From the NCBI RefSeq assembly GCF_964204865.1, contig NC_135258.1:10221001-10285000 (forward strand): a stretch of DNA of 64,000 nucleotides, given 5' to 3'. The notes beneath the pieces are model-generated. The model saw only the letters and a program-made list of their open reading frames with translations. It did not search any database and had not been told where the DNA came from. Position 1 is the stretch's first letter. Each line of letters begins with the position of its first letter. A program made the position numbers and the translations under genes. This stretch comes from Styela clava. Its lineage: Eukaryota; Chordata; Ascidiacea; Stolidobranchia; Styelidae. Below are positions 47,344 to 59,887 of the stretch, one piece after another.

Positions 47344-50300
47344 GGGACGGACTAAAAGTAGGCACTTGCAAATTAGGCACTTTTTTAGGCACTTATTTAG
47401 GCACTTTGGAAAAAAAGTAAAAAGGGCGTAATACCTTTTATAAACATAATTAATTAGTTAAAAATGGTCAAATTAAATGTTGAAAACGCAAACTGCAACG
47501 GGCAAACTCAATAACAATATTTAAAACGTAGTATTAAAGGCAGTCGCACGCGCTTGGTCACCACTTATGCTAGGCACATATTTGGGCACTTCGAAAAATA
47601 AATAAAATGGCAGTTATCACTAATAAAAGACAAAGACATAAACATATTACCCACACTGATTAGCCTGGGTAAATATCCAATAGATGCACTTGAGTCTAGT
47701 ACTGGAATTTAGAAATAATAAATTGTTACCGGTAGGCACTTATTTAGGCACTTCGGAAAAGAGGTGAAATGGACGTAGTAACTCCTAAAAAGGTAATGAA
47801 TTAGTTCAAAATATTTAAATTAAATGTTGAACGCGAAAATTGCAACAGTTAAATCCAATAACGATTTTAAAAACGTAGTATTAAAGGGAGACGCACGCGC
47901 TCTGTCACCACGTATGCTAGGCACATATTTGGGCACTTCGAAAAAAGAAGAAAATGGCAATTATCACTAATAAAAGACAGAGACATAAACATATTACCCA
48001 CACTGATTAGCCTGGGTAAATATCCAATAGATGCACTTGAGTTTAGTACTAGAATTTAGAAATAATAAATTGTTACCGGTAGGCACTTATGTAGGCACTT
48101 CGGAAAAAAGGTGAAATGGACGTAGTAACTCCTAAAAAGGTAATGAATTAGTTCAAAATATTTAAATTAAATGTTGAACGCGAAAATTGCAAGAGTTAAA
48201 TCCAATAACGATTTTAAAAACGTAGTATTAAAGGGAGACGCACGCGCTCTGTCACCACGTATGCTAGGCACATATTTGGGCACTTCGAAAAAAGAAGAAA
48301 ATGGCAATTATCACTAATAAAAGACAGAGAAATAAAAATATTACCCACACTGATTAGCCTGGGTAAATATCCAATAGATGCACTTGAGTCTAGTACTGGA
48401 ATTTAGAAATAATAAATTGTTACCGGTAGGCACTTTTTTAGGCACTTATTTAGGCACATCGAAAAAAAGGTGAAATGGGCGTAATAACTTTTAAAATGAT
48501 AATGAATTAGTTGAAAATTGTCAAATTAAATATTGAACACGCAAATTGCAATATGTGAACCGAATAACAATATTTAAAACGTAGTATTAAAGGAGTCACA
48601 CGCGCTCGGTCACCACATATGCTAGGCACATATTTAGGCACTTCGAAAAAAGAAGAAAATCGGAATTATTACCAATAGAAGACAGAGAAATAAAAATATT
48701 ACTCACACTGATTAGCCTGGGCAAATATCCAATAGATGCACTTGAGTCTAGTACTGGAATTTAGAAATGATAAATTGTTACCGGTAGGCACTTTTTTAGG
48801 CACTTCGAAAACATTGTGAAATGGACGTAGTAACTCCTAGAAAGATAATGAATTAGTTCAAAATATTTAAATTAAATGTTGAACGCGAAAATTGCAACAG
48901 TTAAACCCAATAATAATTTTTAAAACTTAGTACTAAAGGGAGACGCACGCGCTCGGTCACCACATATGCTAGGCACATATTTAGGCACATCGAAAAAAAA
49001 AATGGGAATAATCACCAATAAAAAAAAGAAAATAAAAATATTAGTCAAAATGATTAGCCTGGGACTGGGTGAATATCCAATAGATGCACTTGAGTCTAGT
49101 AGTGGTATTTGAGAATAATAAATTGTTACCGGTAGACACCTTTTACCGTGTTTCCCCGAAATTAAGACAGTGTCTTATTTCAAATTTCTTCCTAAAATTA
49201 CCACTAGGGCTTTTTTTCGGGGGATGTCTTATATTTTAATTTATCAAAAACAAAATTACAAAGTAAAGAATTAAGATATGTTCAAATATGCAAAATATAA
49301 AAACCGATATCATTGGGTTTACTTGTTGCAATTTGCATATTAATTTTTTAATTTAAATATTTTAAACTAATTCATTATCTATTTAAAAGTTATTACGCCC
49401 ATTTTACGCATTTTTAGAAGTGTCTAGATAAGTGACTAAAAAGTGCCTACCGGTAACAATTTATTATTCTCAAATATCACTACTAGACTCAAGTGCATTC
49501 ATCGGATATTCAAATAGGCTAATTATTTTGACTAATATTTTTATTTTCTGTATTTTTATTCATGATAATTACCATTTTCTTTATATTTCGAAGTGTCTAA
49601 ATATGTGCCTAGCATATGTGGTGACAGAGCGCGTGCGTCTCCCTTTAATACTATGTTTTAAAAATCGTTATTGGGTTTACCTGTTGCAATTTCCGCGTTC
49701 AACATTCAATTTAAATATTTTGAACTAATTCATTATCTTTATAGGAGTTGCTACGTTCATTTCACCTTTTTTTCGAAGTCCCCACCGGTAACAATTTATT
49801 ATTCCTAAATTCCAGTACGAGACTCAAGTGCATCTATTGGATAGTTGTCCAGGCTAATCAGTGTGGATAATATGTTTATTTCTCTGTCTTTTATTAGTGA
49901 TAATTGCCATTTTGTTTATTTTTCGAGGTGCCTAAATATGTGCCTAGCATACGTGGTGAGAGAGCGCGTGCGTCTCCCTTTAGTACTACGTTTTAAAAAT
50001 CATTACAGTATTGGGATTTAACTGTTGCAATTTTTGCGTTCAACATTTAATTTAAATATTTTGAACTAATTCATTATCTTTCTAGGAGTTACTACGTCCA
50101 TTTCACCTTTTTTTCGATGTGCCTAAATAAGTGCCTACTGGTAACAATTTATTATTTCTAAATTCCAGTACTAACCTCAAGTGCATCTCTTAGATATTTA
50201 CTCAGGCTAATCAGTGTGGGTAATATGTTTAATTCTCTGTCTTTTATTAGTGAATATGCCATTTTATTTATTTTTCGAAGTGCCTAGCATATGTGGTGAC

Positions 50301-50474
50301 CAAGCGCGTACGACTGCCTTTAATACTGCGTTTTAAATATTGCTATTGAGTTTGCCCGTTGCAATTTGCGTTTTCAACATTTAATTTGACCATTTTTAAC
50401 TAATTAATTATGTTTTTAAAAGGTATTACGCCCTTTTTACTTTTTTTCCAAAGTGCCTACTTTTAGTCCGTCCC
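47344..50474. mobile_element. 3.1 kb fold-back / MULE-like element with tandemly repeated inverted arms
   Basis: The element begins GGGACGGACTAAAAGTAGGC and ends with the exact inverse GCCTACTTTTAGTCCGTCCC. It is flanked by an exact 9 bp duplication GGTGTGTAA at 47335-47343 and 50475-50483. A 9 bp duplication with long inverted repeats fits Mutator-like (MULE) or fold-back elements. The left arm (47344-49140) holds about five monomers of ~345-358 bp, marked by ACTGATTAGCCTGGG at about 47654, 48001, 48348, 48706 and 49050. The right arm (49316-50474) has about three in the opposite orientation. Each monomer carries GGCACTTATTTAGGCACTTCG-like words. No transposase frame is visible. The centre is occupied by a truncated Tc1-like MITE. 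Confidence 0.85.
49146..49313. mobile_element. Truncated Tc1/mariner-like MITE in the centre of the fold-back element
   Basis: It starts TACCGTGTTTCCCCGAAATTAAG and matches the left half of the element at 32066-32403 through ATTACAAAGTA and AAAACCGATATC. The right half and right terminus are missing. The inverted right arm of the host element resumes directly after it. Confidence 0.75.
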
Positions 50475-50483
50475 GGTGTGTAA

Positions 50484-53400
50484 TCCTAATACCCATACGT
50501 ATACATAAGACACCGGTCTATTTCAATTGTTACGAAATAAACGTACTTAAACTGTGATAATGATGTAACGATAGACGGAATCTAAAACTCAAAAGTACCA
50601 CATGAAGTGTTAAACTATTTTACTCAAGTTCGTCGGGCCATTTTAAATCGTTACGCGGGCCGTAATTGGCCCGCGGTTTGGAACCCCTCATCTACACTGA
50701 TAAATATTCCGGAGTCGTTATATTTGAATACAAATATAATTGAGTCAGGAATTACAGTGTGAACTGTGGAATCGGACCTCAAAATTAGGGGGGGTGTTTG
50801 AAATTTTAGGCGGGGTGTTCACCCCCTATAGGGGGGGGGGGGGGGGGGGGGTAGGGAAATCACTGCGTATGCCACATATAGACAATCTATTGCCCTACCA
50901 AGTACTAACCCACAGACAATTCGTCTATAAGAAGGTGCTGAAGTTGAGGTAGCACTATCATACTACCTGAAACTACATGAAATTGTCTTATTCTTCTCCT
51001 AATCGTACCGATATCGGTAATCAACAAATCTCCAATTGGTGCATCACTTATAGACTAATTACTAATGCATACGTATCACAAGAGCTTTCATTCCGTCGAG
51101 ACTAAATGAAGTACAATGTACATAGCGGCAAACACTTTAATATTAAAAAAAATTTAGTGGGCCGGATGCCAGTTTTAGTTAATCATGTTTATTCTCATTT
51201 AATCCATACAGAAACAGTTCGATAAATATCAAACGAATGCATCACTAGCCAGAATACTGCATTGAAGTGCATATTAGTGTGCTACGTGATATGCTTGAAT
51301 ACGAGATAGTCATCTGACAAATCTGATTTATAAACTGCTTTCAATGCTTTCGACGGAAACTAACATAAACTCAAGATTTAATTGATTGGATGAGGCTAAT
51401 GCCCGGTGCAAGAATGGTAAAGAGTACCGTAACTTTTCGACATACGCACTTGTCACACCAAAAAACGATATTGCTCACCCCAGGCTCACCCAAGCGACAA
51501 AGTAATGATTCTTCGCCCGATCTAGGTTGAATTTTTTTTATTCAATAGCAAAATATCGTTATATCGCCCATTCAATAACTGAAGCTGATAAAAACGACTT
51601 GGTAGTAGTAGGACAGGTACGTGATATCACTGAATATGGCAACACTGAACACCAACTTCATAAACATAAAACGAACGCCATTATTATTAACAATATGGCC
51701 TATTACGTCACAATCATATTAGAAAACTGTAAGTGAACGCCAATGAAACGAGCGCTGAAGAATAACTTAAATTTAGGCGGGATCTACTAGTGTCGACCCT
51801 CTCATCCTGCACTGGTTTTACTCTTGATTACTTTCTCGCTTTTTAAATTTTGCGTCGGCGTCATTGTCTGTCAGGAATTAGCTCGCGATGTTTTGTATGA
51901 AAATTATATGATGTACGATAAAGTGCATAGCAAGGAAATCGCAATTTTGTGTAAAGTTTAGTCAGCTAGTTTTCAGGTTTTAGCTAACGTTAATTTTAGG
52001 AAAAGCTAGATTGGATTGTCGTGAAATTTGGAAATATTTGCCTGCTTTCGTACAATTTACCATGAAAAACCGAGCCGGACTAACTGTATGACCATATTCC
52101 TGGGAAACTATAATATATGCTAGTATGCAAACCACCTATGAATATGATTGTTTGCAGAGCATTTCATTTAAATCAGTAGTTTTAGTATATATTATGAGGA
52201 GTTGTTGGTGAGTACCTGTTGACTACCGTAGTCTACATTACCTAGAACTTGGCAGGCTAGGTCAGGTCGCCTCAGGCCACTGCAACCTACTAGCCTACAT
52301 AGGCCTACTAACCTGTGCGGTGGCAGTTGGTCATCGTAATTTTAGGTACAAATTAATAATTTTGATCATTATAAATTATAACGTTAATCAAGTAGGCCTA
52401 TAAGTCTGCGTGTTTATTTTATATATTTCTTCAAAACTCTTAAGTTAAAATTACTTCAATGGTGATTTTGTAATTAATTGAAAGATGTTAAAATGCGAAG
52501 ACGAAAGCGGTTTCTTAAAGTTAAAAATCTTGTTTTGTGGTTGTTTTTAATTGTATCCAGGCTAGGTCCCGCGCGACTCGTTTTGGATTGGGACCCGCAA
52601 TAATTAAGTTGGGGTCTGACTTATTTATAAAGCATTGCGGCAGGAAAAGAGTAGTATCATCCTTGCGGATAAGCTCTTGTGCTGCTATGTCTCTCGGGTT
52701 AGGGCAGCTCTCGACCACAAAATTGTTGCTATGTTAGGTTAATTTCGAAAAATTCGCCAGAATTTCGTAAGATAGTGATAACTTATTGTTTATTCCGCAT
52801 GTAAAGTATTGTATCGTACTCAAATGTTGAGTAAAATAATAAAAAGACTGTCATCAGGTCACGTGAACGAAATCTGTAACGTTATTTCGGAATTAGTTTC
52901 CACCTCATCCATCTATTGAGAGCTTTATTGAATTTCGTCATATTAAAACTAGCTTATACCAGATAGCTAACGCTCACGCAATTTCCCATAAATATGTGTA
53001 AATCGTGTTTTCTATTTAATTTAAAGTAAATGAAAGCATTTCGATGTGGATTTGAAGGCATGTGTACAATTCAATTTATATTCAAATATGAAACCATGTT
53101 TACGTTGACCTGTCTTGAACCAATGCAAACCCGGTACTACTTACTAGTTTATACTAGCACTGGGGCCCAGATTTTTTTCAATACGTCCCAGAATCGATAA
53201 TTTAAGTTTGAATAACAACAGAGAATAGCGTTTATGGCCAGAAAATTATGCTTCCCTGTTCAACGTTGCGTTGCCATGCAATTCATACGTGCGACGTGAT
53301 TGACGCGGCAGCTGTTTATTGTTGGTGTTAGGTAGCTTGCGCCTACCGTTGATACATGTCTTCGATTGCAGCCATGACTTAGGCCGGTGTTCGCTAAAAA

Positions 53401-53849
53401 AATTGTACTTCACGAATCTGAGTGGAAGATTAGAAAATTTACTTTATTTCTGAAGGTTTACAGCTTGTAGGACAAGTGCAGTTTTGTATGGAGAAGTTTT
53501 TTTGAAATGTGTTCAAGCCCGATATAGCTATATGATTGAGCAGGGATAAACGGTGACGTCCCGTCTGCATACAAATGCTTTGGAGCCAAGGGAATATCGC
53601 TTTGTCGTTTGAGTATAATTTTATTTCTATAATGATATCGACAAATTGTGTCTGGCTGTTACGCGATTTTTTAAATAATTTTAGAATGGGAATAAGTTTA
53701 TCAATAGGCTTGTGTTTAGTTGGTACAAGTTTTTGATATCACCACCTAAACAAGTTTACTTGTTCGAGTTTCAACAAGTTCTATTTGTCTATACTTCAGA
53801 TTCACTATTATTTATAATTTAGCCATACAAAGATCTCTTTGGCACCATA
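50484..53849. other. Intergenic region upstream of the BOULE-like gene
   Basis: Contains a GGCCCGCGGTTTGGAACCCCTCA hAT-like end at about 50666-50690 without a matching partner. A run of 21 G lies at 50831-50851. Non-coding sequence rich in AGGCCTA/TAGGCC words lies around 52250-52400. Upstream non-coding exons of the BOULE-like gene may lie here but cannot be placed. No coding exon is seen. Confidence 0.4.
50831..50851. repeat. Homopolymer run of 21 G
   Basis: 21 consecutive G follow CACCCCCTATA and precede TAGGGAAATCACTG. It stands in a patch of G-rich phrases that may be the rim of a degraded element (reverse strand CAGTGATTTCCCTACC). Confidence 0.9.
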
Positions 53850-56800
53850 ATGGTAGAAAAATGTCCACAATACAGTGCTTTGCCGTCTCCCGGGCTTCAA
53901 TATAATACCTGTTACAAGCACGTCCCGCTCTCTTTGAGCACAACCCCACCCGCGGCACACCCTTCATCTTTAGGTGGTACTCCCACCGGGATTGGTCTGA
54001 TGACTGCTCCCAATGCTCCAAGGTTCGGCACAGTAATACCAAGTCGCATCTTTGTTGGAGGAATTGACTTTAAGGTGGGAAAAAGTTATAATACTAGTTA
54101 AACTGCCTTTTACGTATGGGCTGACTGATATTTCGTTCGGAATTAGTTTTGATGAAACGAGAGCGGAACATAATAAGTACTCATTGCCCACGGTCATTGT
54201 ATGTTCGTGTCATCGTAATATTAGAGCTGTATACTGACTATTAATTAAACAAATTTGGAATGTTGTGTTTCAAACGTTGTTCCATTTATTGATGCATTCA
54301 GCGTTGTACTGAATATTTCAAGGGTTTCCAGTTCTGTATGTCTACTCGTGTTCCTCTAGATCAGGGTGGTCCAGACGCAGGTCACATGTGGCCCGCCGCT
54401 CCATTATCTGTGACCCGCATCACATTCGGAGAGAATCAAATAATCGCATTTCGTAATAAAATTAATCAGAAAAATATTTTTACATATTGTTACATCTCTA
54501 ATGGCACTGAATTGACTAGTGTTATGGCTAGCTGTGAGGCAACTAGCGAAGTTGAATGATGTGGTTAGTCTAAATTAGTATCTGACTTTCTGTTTTTTTG
54601 GTCGGGAATATATGCTAACAATATAGGCATCATAGAAAACTAAGAATCAAATGCGGATTCTATTAGCAAATGCAGGCTATGTCTTATAACTATATGTTTG
54701 CACAATGAAAAGTGTTTGTTTTGTATTGCACTGTTTACTTATTTTTGGCTGTATTGTAGCCCGTGAACAATGCAAAAATAATTTTGTGGCCCGCGGAGCC
54801 GACAATGTTGGACCACCCTGCTCTAGATATATTATTCTATTAAATTGTTGCGGTTACATTTGGTATAGAGAGATTTGTACTCGTATTGTATATATATATT
54901 TTTTTTTGTTTTTGTTCTTTCTCAGACAAGCGAAGATGATCTTCAAACGTTTTTTAGTACATTTGGAGCAGTTCGTGACACCAAGATCATACGAGATAGG
55001 GCCGAGGTTTCCAAAGGGTAAATGTCAATTTGATATTGAGCTTGTTTCATGATTATTCGAACAATGTCTTTAATTTAATGCGTTACAATTTGTTTATTTG
55101 AGAATGAGTATGAATTCAAACTTTCGTTTGAGATATCAGGTGATTCTGTATGATCTGGGAGCATTTGAATACATTTTATGCAGTTGTTTTATTGACGCCG
55201 ACTTTTTCTCACGAAACTCGGAGATGTTGATCTTTTGGCTTATATCTGAAGATATCGTACTTTAATAGGGTGTTTCATAATACATATTTTTACTCAAAGT
55301 TACAAATCTAAATTTGATTTTTGAAACTGCCAGAATATGTCATAACTTCTATTTCTAAATTTCAAATTAATTACTCTTCAGTGCAATTCATCACAGCACA
55401 TAAAATGTAATTTGTCAGTTGTCATAGCAATGCTTGAAATTTGATAGTGTGTCAAGTTCTTCATTTAGCGTTTGACGTTTTGGTTCTGATAGTCGAGACT
55501 ATTTTTACAGGTATGGATTTGTAACATTCAGCTCGACTGAAGAAGTCAACAAAGTCATGGACCAGGTGAGAGAATTCATCTGCTGGCTTTTTCTGTGTAT
55601 AGACTCTGCATAGTTATTTTGTGACTTGATTTTCTCTTGGCCTATACGTCCGTCGCTTATTTTCCTTTGGATAACGTTTGCATTCTAAGTTATTGATCAA
55701 AGCTTGATGTACTGAAAAAACACAATCTTGTTTGTAATAGTAAGCATCACTTTCAAATGCAAATTTTGCACAATCCTATTTTCACAGGAGGACTGTCTCT
55801 ACTTAAACGGGAAAAAGTTGAATATTGGACCTGCCATAAGAAAACAACAAATTTATCTACCGAAAGGTTTTGTATACATTCATACATTAATATTACTTTA
55901 AAATGACGTTATTTTGACATCTTTTATGATTCATAGACATCCACGTTCCTGGCCCAGTGTGCAGTTGGGTGGTTCATCCTGGCGGATATGCGTCCTATAC
56001 GAACGCGAATGGAATCACATACTTTTTACCAACACCGCAACTATTGTCTACACAGGTACGCCAATTCTGTGCAGTAATATATTTGCTTTGGATTTTTCCA
56101 TTTCAGCTTATAACCATTTAAGCAAGTCTGAGCTTAAGGCGAACCCCTCAACCAACCAAATCGAAATATGGGAGAAAAATATATCTTCTTCTTGCATCTT
56201 TGAAAATTTATCCAACCTATGTTCGCTCGTATGTGTTTTTTGCGATGTGCTTTGAATATGCAAAATTCTATCACATCTACACTTTATTGACACACTAAAT
56301 TCGTTGAACAGGTTATGCCAAGTCAGCAACCATATGTGATGGCTTACAACGGTGCTGCGGCACCTTCCATCAACGGATTGGGGCAACCAATGACGCAGTA
56401 TGCCGGTTTTAGTCAAGGTACAACAGGAACCCTTCAGCCGATCCACAGCAATATGACTTTGCCATGGAGTCCAACTCAGGTCCATTTTTTTCGTGTTATC
56501 ATTATTTTACCGACATTTCATACACTAGAGATATTTGTACACATTTATGGAAGAAAAGTATTATTTAAGGGGAACATTTCACTTGGTTCGCAGTGGATCT
56601 TGTGTTGTTGCTCTCAAAATCAGACTGGCTGTCAAATGACAGCCCAATATGCCATTTACGTAGCAGTACTTTCGAATGTTGGTTGTTTGTGAGTTTATCG
56701 GTGCAAAGTAGTTTGACATAGCATTACTGCAGTACGTGATGTAGAAACAACTGCCTCTTTATTACGTTTTTTTAATGTGTTTGTTAATAGAATGTCCGAT

Positions 56801-58706
56801 AACTGATACGATTTCTTTTTATTCAAGACTGGCTCCTGTGGACAAATTCTAACTTCCGTCCCGACGTTGGAACATAACCAGCCGATAAGTATGATTCAAT
56901 TGGCATCAACGAATTCAGCACCTGGAAACGTAGCTCCTTCCACCAGAACGCCAGCCAATGCTAACCAAGTAAGATATTTCGTATTTATTTAATAGGTAAA
57001 ATATGGAAAATTCAAATACTTCTAAATATTAAATAATCGTAGTGAAAATTTTCGATATTATTTGAATCTGTTCATTGTAAAAACTTTTATAATTTTCGGA
57101 TTTCAGGTGCTACCTGTACCTAGGAACCGTGTCATGTTCTTTGTGTTTTATTCATCATTGATTGTTTGCGTGCTATGTAAAAATCTTCCACTCTTCTATT
57201 TAAAACAGACAACCCCCGTTGTTGCTGCAGCCGTGCCACAGACGCACATTCAAATTCCAACAAGTTACGTCTGCTCTCCTGTGCCTACCGGTCAACAATC
57301 AGCTGTGCCGATGAGATTCGCCCCTCATCCAGGAACTCAGGTGCTGCATGGGGTTACTGAGCAAGGACAACCCGTGATGCATTCCGTTAACTATGGACAA
57401 CAGGTATTTAGAATTCTATTTTGGGACGTAAAAATTAGAATTGCGACAAATAAAATAATAAATCTGTCGATTTTTATTTTTCTTGACTAAAATTCGCTAG
57501 AGAGCCCTTACTTGAATTTTCGTCCGATTTTTTGTGCCTTTATTTAACATGATACTCGGTTCAATTCGGTTGCGTTACATATAATGTAACACGTTCAATT
57601 GAATGTTAAATGTTCAATACATCCATTATTTACCTATAATTCCGGCGAAAATAGTACAATACTAAACCTGAGCATTTAGATTTTAGTAATATGTCATATA
57701 TACAAGCTAATAAAAAGCATTATGGAATCCTCAGCCAAATTTGTTCAGAACAAGGAATAAATGCGCAATAGTGGTACTGGTAGCGCCACCAAAAATACGG
57801 CGATTTCGTTCTGTTACGATCGGTAGCAATACTAGATTCAAACCCGTGTTCTCTAAGATGTGACTTACAGCCAGCCCAGTCCTCTCATTTTGTACAATAT
57901 ATATTCTGCGTATTTTCGGGGGAATTAGTATTACTCTGGCGTCTACCTGGCTAACTCCGCCCGTGACATTGAGTGTTATGTTCAGGCTTGTCCATGAGAC
58001 ATATTTTCATGTCCCATTCCCATTCCATAGCAATTATGGCTGTCCCATCCCATCCCATGGGATTCCCATAGGAATACAAGGTTTAGCGTCTACTAAATAG
58101 GACTACATGAATGAAGGGACGTGCAAAACAACAAAATTTACGGACTTTGTTAAGTTTATATTTATAACTATTATACTTGTGTGATGTGTCCATCAGCCCC
58201 CTCGCCGCGAAGTATTGTTAATGCTGAATATATTATGCTCTTTATAACTAACAAGAGAGATACGCTCAAATATATGGACGCGAAGTCCATAACGAAATGT
58301 TTTACCATCCCCAAAAATCATACGGTTTTCGTGTCCCACGTGTCCCATGGGAAATACGAGTGTGTGCCATCCCATGGTACGTCCATGGACAGCCTGGTTA
58401 TGTTACGTGTTATATCACAAACCTTCATAATAATTTATGTATTTTCAGATGTTCAATACACCAACCCTTGGATCCAAGCCAAATTCCCATGTTGCGGCTG
58501 GAGTTGGTGATATGGCGACTATTACTATGGCCGACGGTAATGTGGTACCGGCTTATAGTGTACAGCAAGCTGTATATCCTACCATGGGCCTAGTCGGACC
58601 AGGTGAACTAGGAGCCCCTGTGCATTACACTCAGTTGTCGGCGCACCAGGCGAGTGACGTTCTGACTCCTCCACCTACTCCGGAGACACAGTCTCAGAAC
58701 AAGTGA
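53850..58706 (+). CDS. boll: BOULE/DAZ-family RNA-binding protein (at least 9 coding exons, 443 aa)
   Basis: Coding exons: 53850-54074, 54926-55017, 55511-55565, 55788-55866, 55937-56055, 56312-56479, 56828-56968, 57209-57403 and 58449-58706 (1,332 nt, one frame, GT/AG introns). The RRM starts in exon 1 with RNP2 IFVGGI and continues with TSEDDLQTFFSTFGAV and DRAEVSKG. RNP1 KGYGFVTF spans the exon 2/3 junction, and the domain closes with KKLNIGPAIRKQQ, diagnostic of the BOULE/DAZ family. Exon 5 (HVPGPVCSWVVHPGGYASYTN) resembles the DAZ motif region. The C-terminal ~280 residues are rich in Q, P, T and S. Family members bind 3' UTRs of germ-line mRNAs and promote translation during gametogenesis, in the cytoplasm. 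AATAAA words at about 59311-59538 are candidate polyadenylation signals. A possible extra exon at 57108 is unresolved. Introns 1 and 8 contain hAT elements. Confidence 0.9.
54362..54820. mobile_element. hAT-type element in intron 1 of the BOULE-like gene (459 bp)
   Basis: The inverted ends CAGGGTGGTCCAGAC and GTTGGACCACCCTG lie between exact 8 bp duplications CTCTAGAT at 54354-54361 and 54821-54828. Subterminal TGGCCCGC words resemble element D. The right end is about 105 bases before the exon 2 start. It has no coding capacity. Confidence 0.88.
57983..58396. mobile_element. Intact CAGGCTTGTCCATG hAT MITE in the last BOULE intron (414 bp)
   Basis: Ends CAGGCTTGTCCATG and CCATGGACAGCCTG are inverted repeats. 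Exact 8 bp duplications GTTATGTT stand at 57975-57982 and 58397-58404. Both arms carry repeated CCCATCCCATGG words. This is the full-length form of the remnants found upstream of the three triplicated SDR genes. Its right end is 52 bases before the last coding exon. Confidence 0.88.
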
Positions 58707-59887
58707 ATAGGTGTTGGTGAAGTTTCAACAACAACAAATTTTGCTCAGAAAGTTCTGCTTTTAGACTTCCAAAGACAGAAAACTGCCAAAGTGATCATCT
58801 TGAATGTATTTTATGAAATGCTTACACGCGATGATGCTTTCAAAACTATTTGTACATAAAACGCTAGGCTGCGCCTTGTACATAAACATGCCAAGTTCTT
58901 AGGCCAAAAAACTTTATTCTCGACTATTGTGATTTAGAAAATGTATTTTATTCTATACTGTGAAGGATAAACTATAAAGGGAATACGACTTCTTGGCGAT
59001 GCTATAGTCAGTTCGCATGAAATGTTCGCTTTAGTGACTCCAAAGTCCTCTTATCGAGAATTTTGCACTAATATGAGAGGTATATCCAACTTTCCGGAGA
59101 TAGTGAAAAAACAGCGAATTATTAAAGAAGTTTATGAAAAATCAATTTTGTCAATAACACCAGTCTTGTGAATGGGTAACAAAATATTATCAGGTTGCCA
59201 TATGCAAGCGTCCTTAAAGATAGCCATTAGGATTTCTTATTAATGCTATCGTGTCTCAGTGGTGTTTTCATATTTTGCTATAATTTGCTTGCTTATTTTA
59301 AGATTCTATCAAAAATAAAATTGAAGAAATATTAAATTCTTAACACACTGAACAATTGAATATAATCATTATTATTTAATGTTTGATCGAGAGCGTATTT
59401 TTGTTAGTTTAGTTTGTTAGTCCATCGATCGATTGTATAATTTTGTCTGATAAATAAATAATGGTTCCGAATTGATTCATTGTAAACGTAATTTTACTAA
59501 TTGTAAAAAAATGTTCTGTAAAAAAATTATTGAATAAAATATCGTGAAAATTGTGTGTTTGGTCAGTATGTACATTGTAGATCAGTTTTTCTCCATCGAA
59601 TACAATACTAAAACGACCCTACAAAAGCTAGCGAGATATTAGGAGGATGATCTTTGAAGATTCATTCTGTTATATCGTTCCTGTGATCAGCTCAGGGGTT
59701 TCTTCGACTCCACCGCATTTCAATTATTGGGCATATTCAGGCCTGACAGCATTTTTTCATCAAAAAGGATTGTGCTCCCACAGACGAATATTCCTACGAA
59801 AAGGTTGAACATTATTAGGATAGGGTTTTCATATTTATCTCGGGGGAGGGGGCTATGGGTAGCGAGCCGAGATTACATAGTCTACCG
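58707..59887. other. 3' UTR and downstream flank of the BOULE-like gene
   Basis: The likely 3' UTR extends up to one of several AATAAA words, the last at 59533-59538. TTTGTA and TTGTACATAAA-like words are common, but no specific control element is proven. No other gene is seen. Confidence 0.45.

Noticed and set aside
47344-50474. CRISPR array or simple satellite
   Set aside because: Monomers are ~350 bp, inverted between arms and enclosed by exact inverted termini with a 9 bp duplication, so a transposable element explains the pattern better.
56108-56485. 125-codon minus-strand frame in the BOULE-like gene
   Set aside because: It overlaps exon 6 antisense and the preceding intron; no family similarity is seen and the plus-strand exon explains the openness.
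57062-57490. 142-codon plus-strand frame treated as a separate gene
   Set aside because: It is BOULE exon 57209-57403 plus readable intron sequence on both sides, with splice sites at the expected edges.
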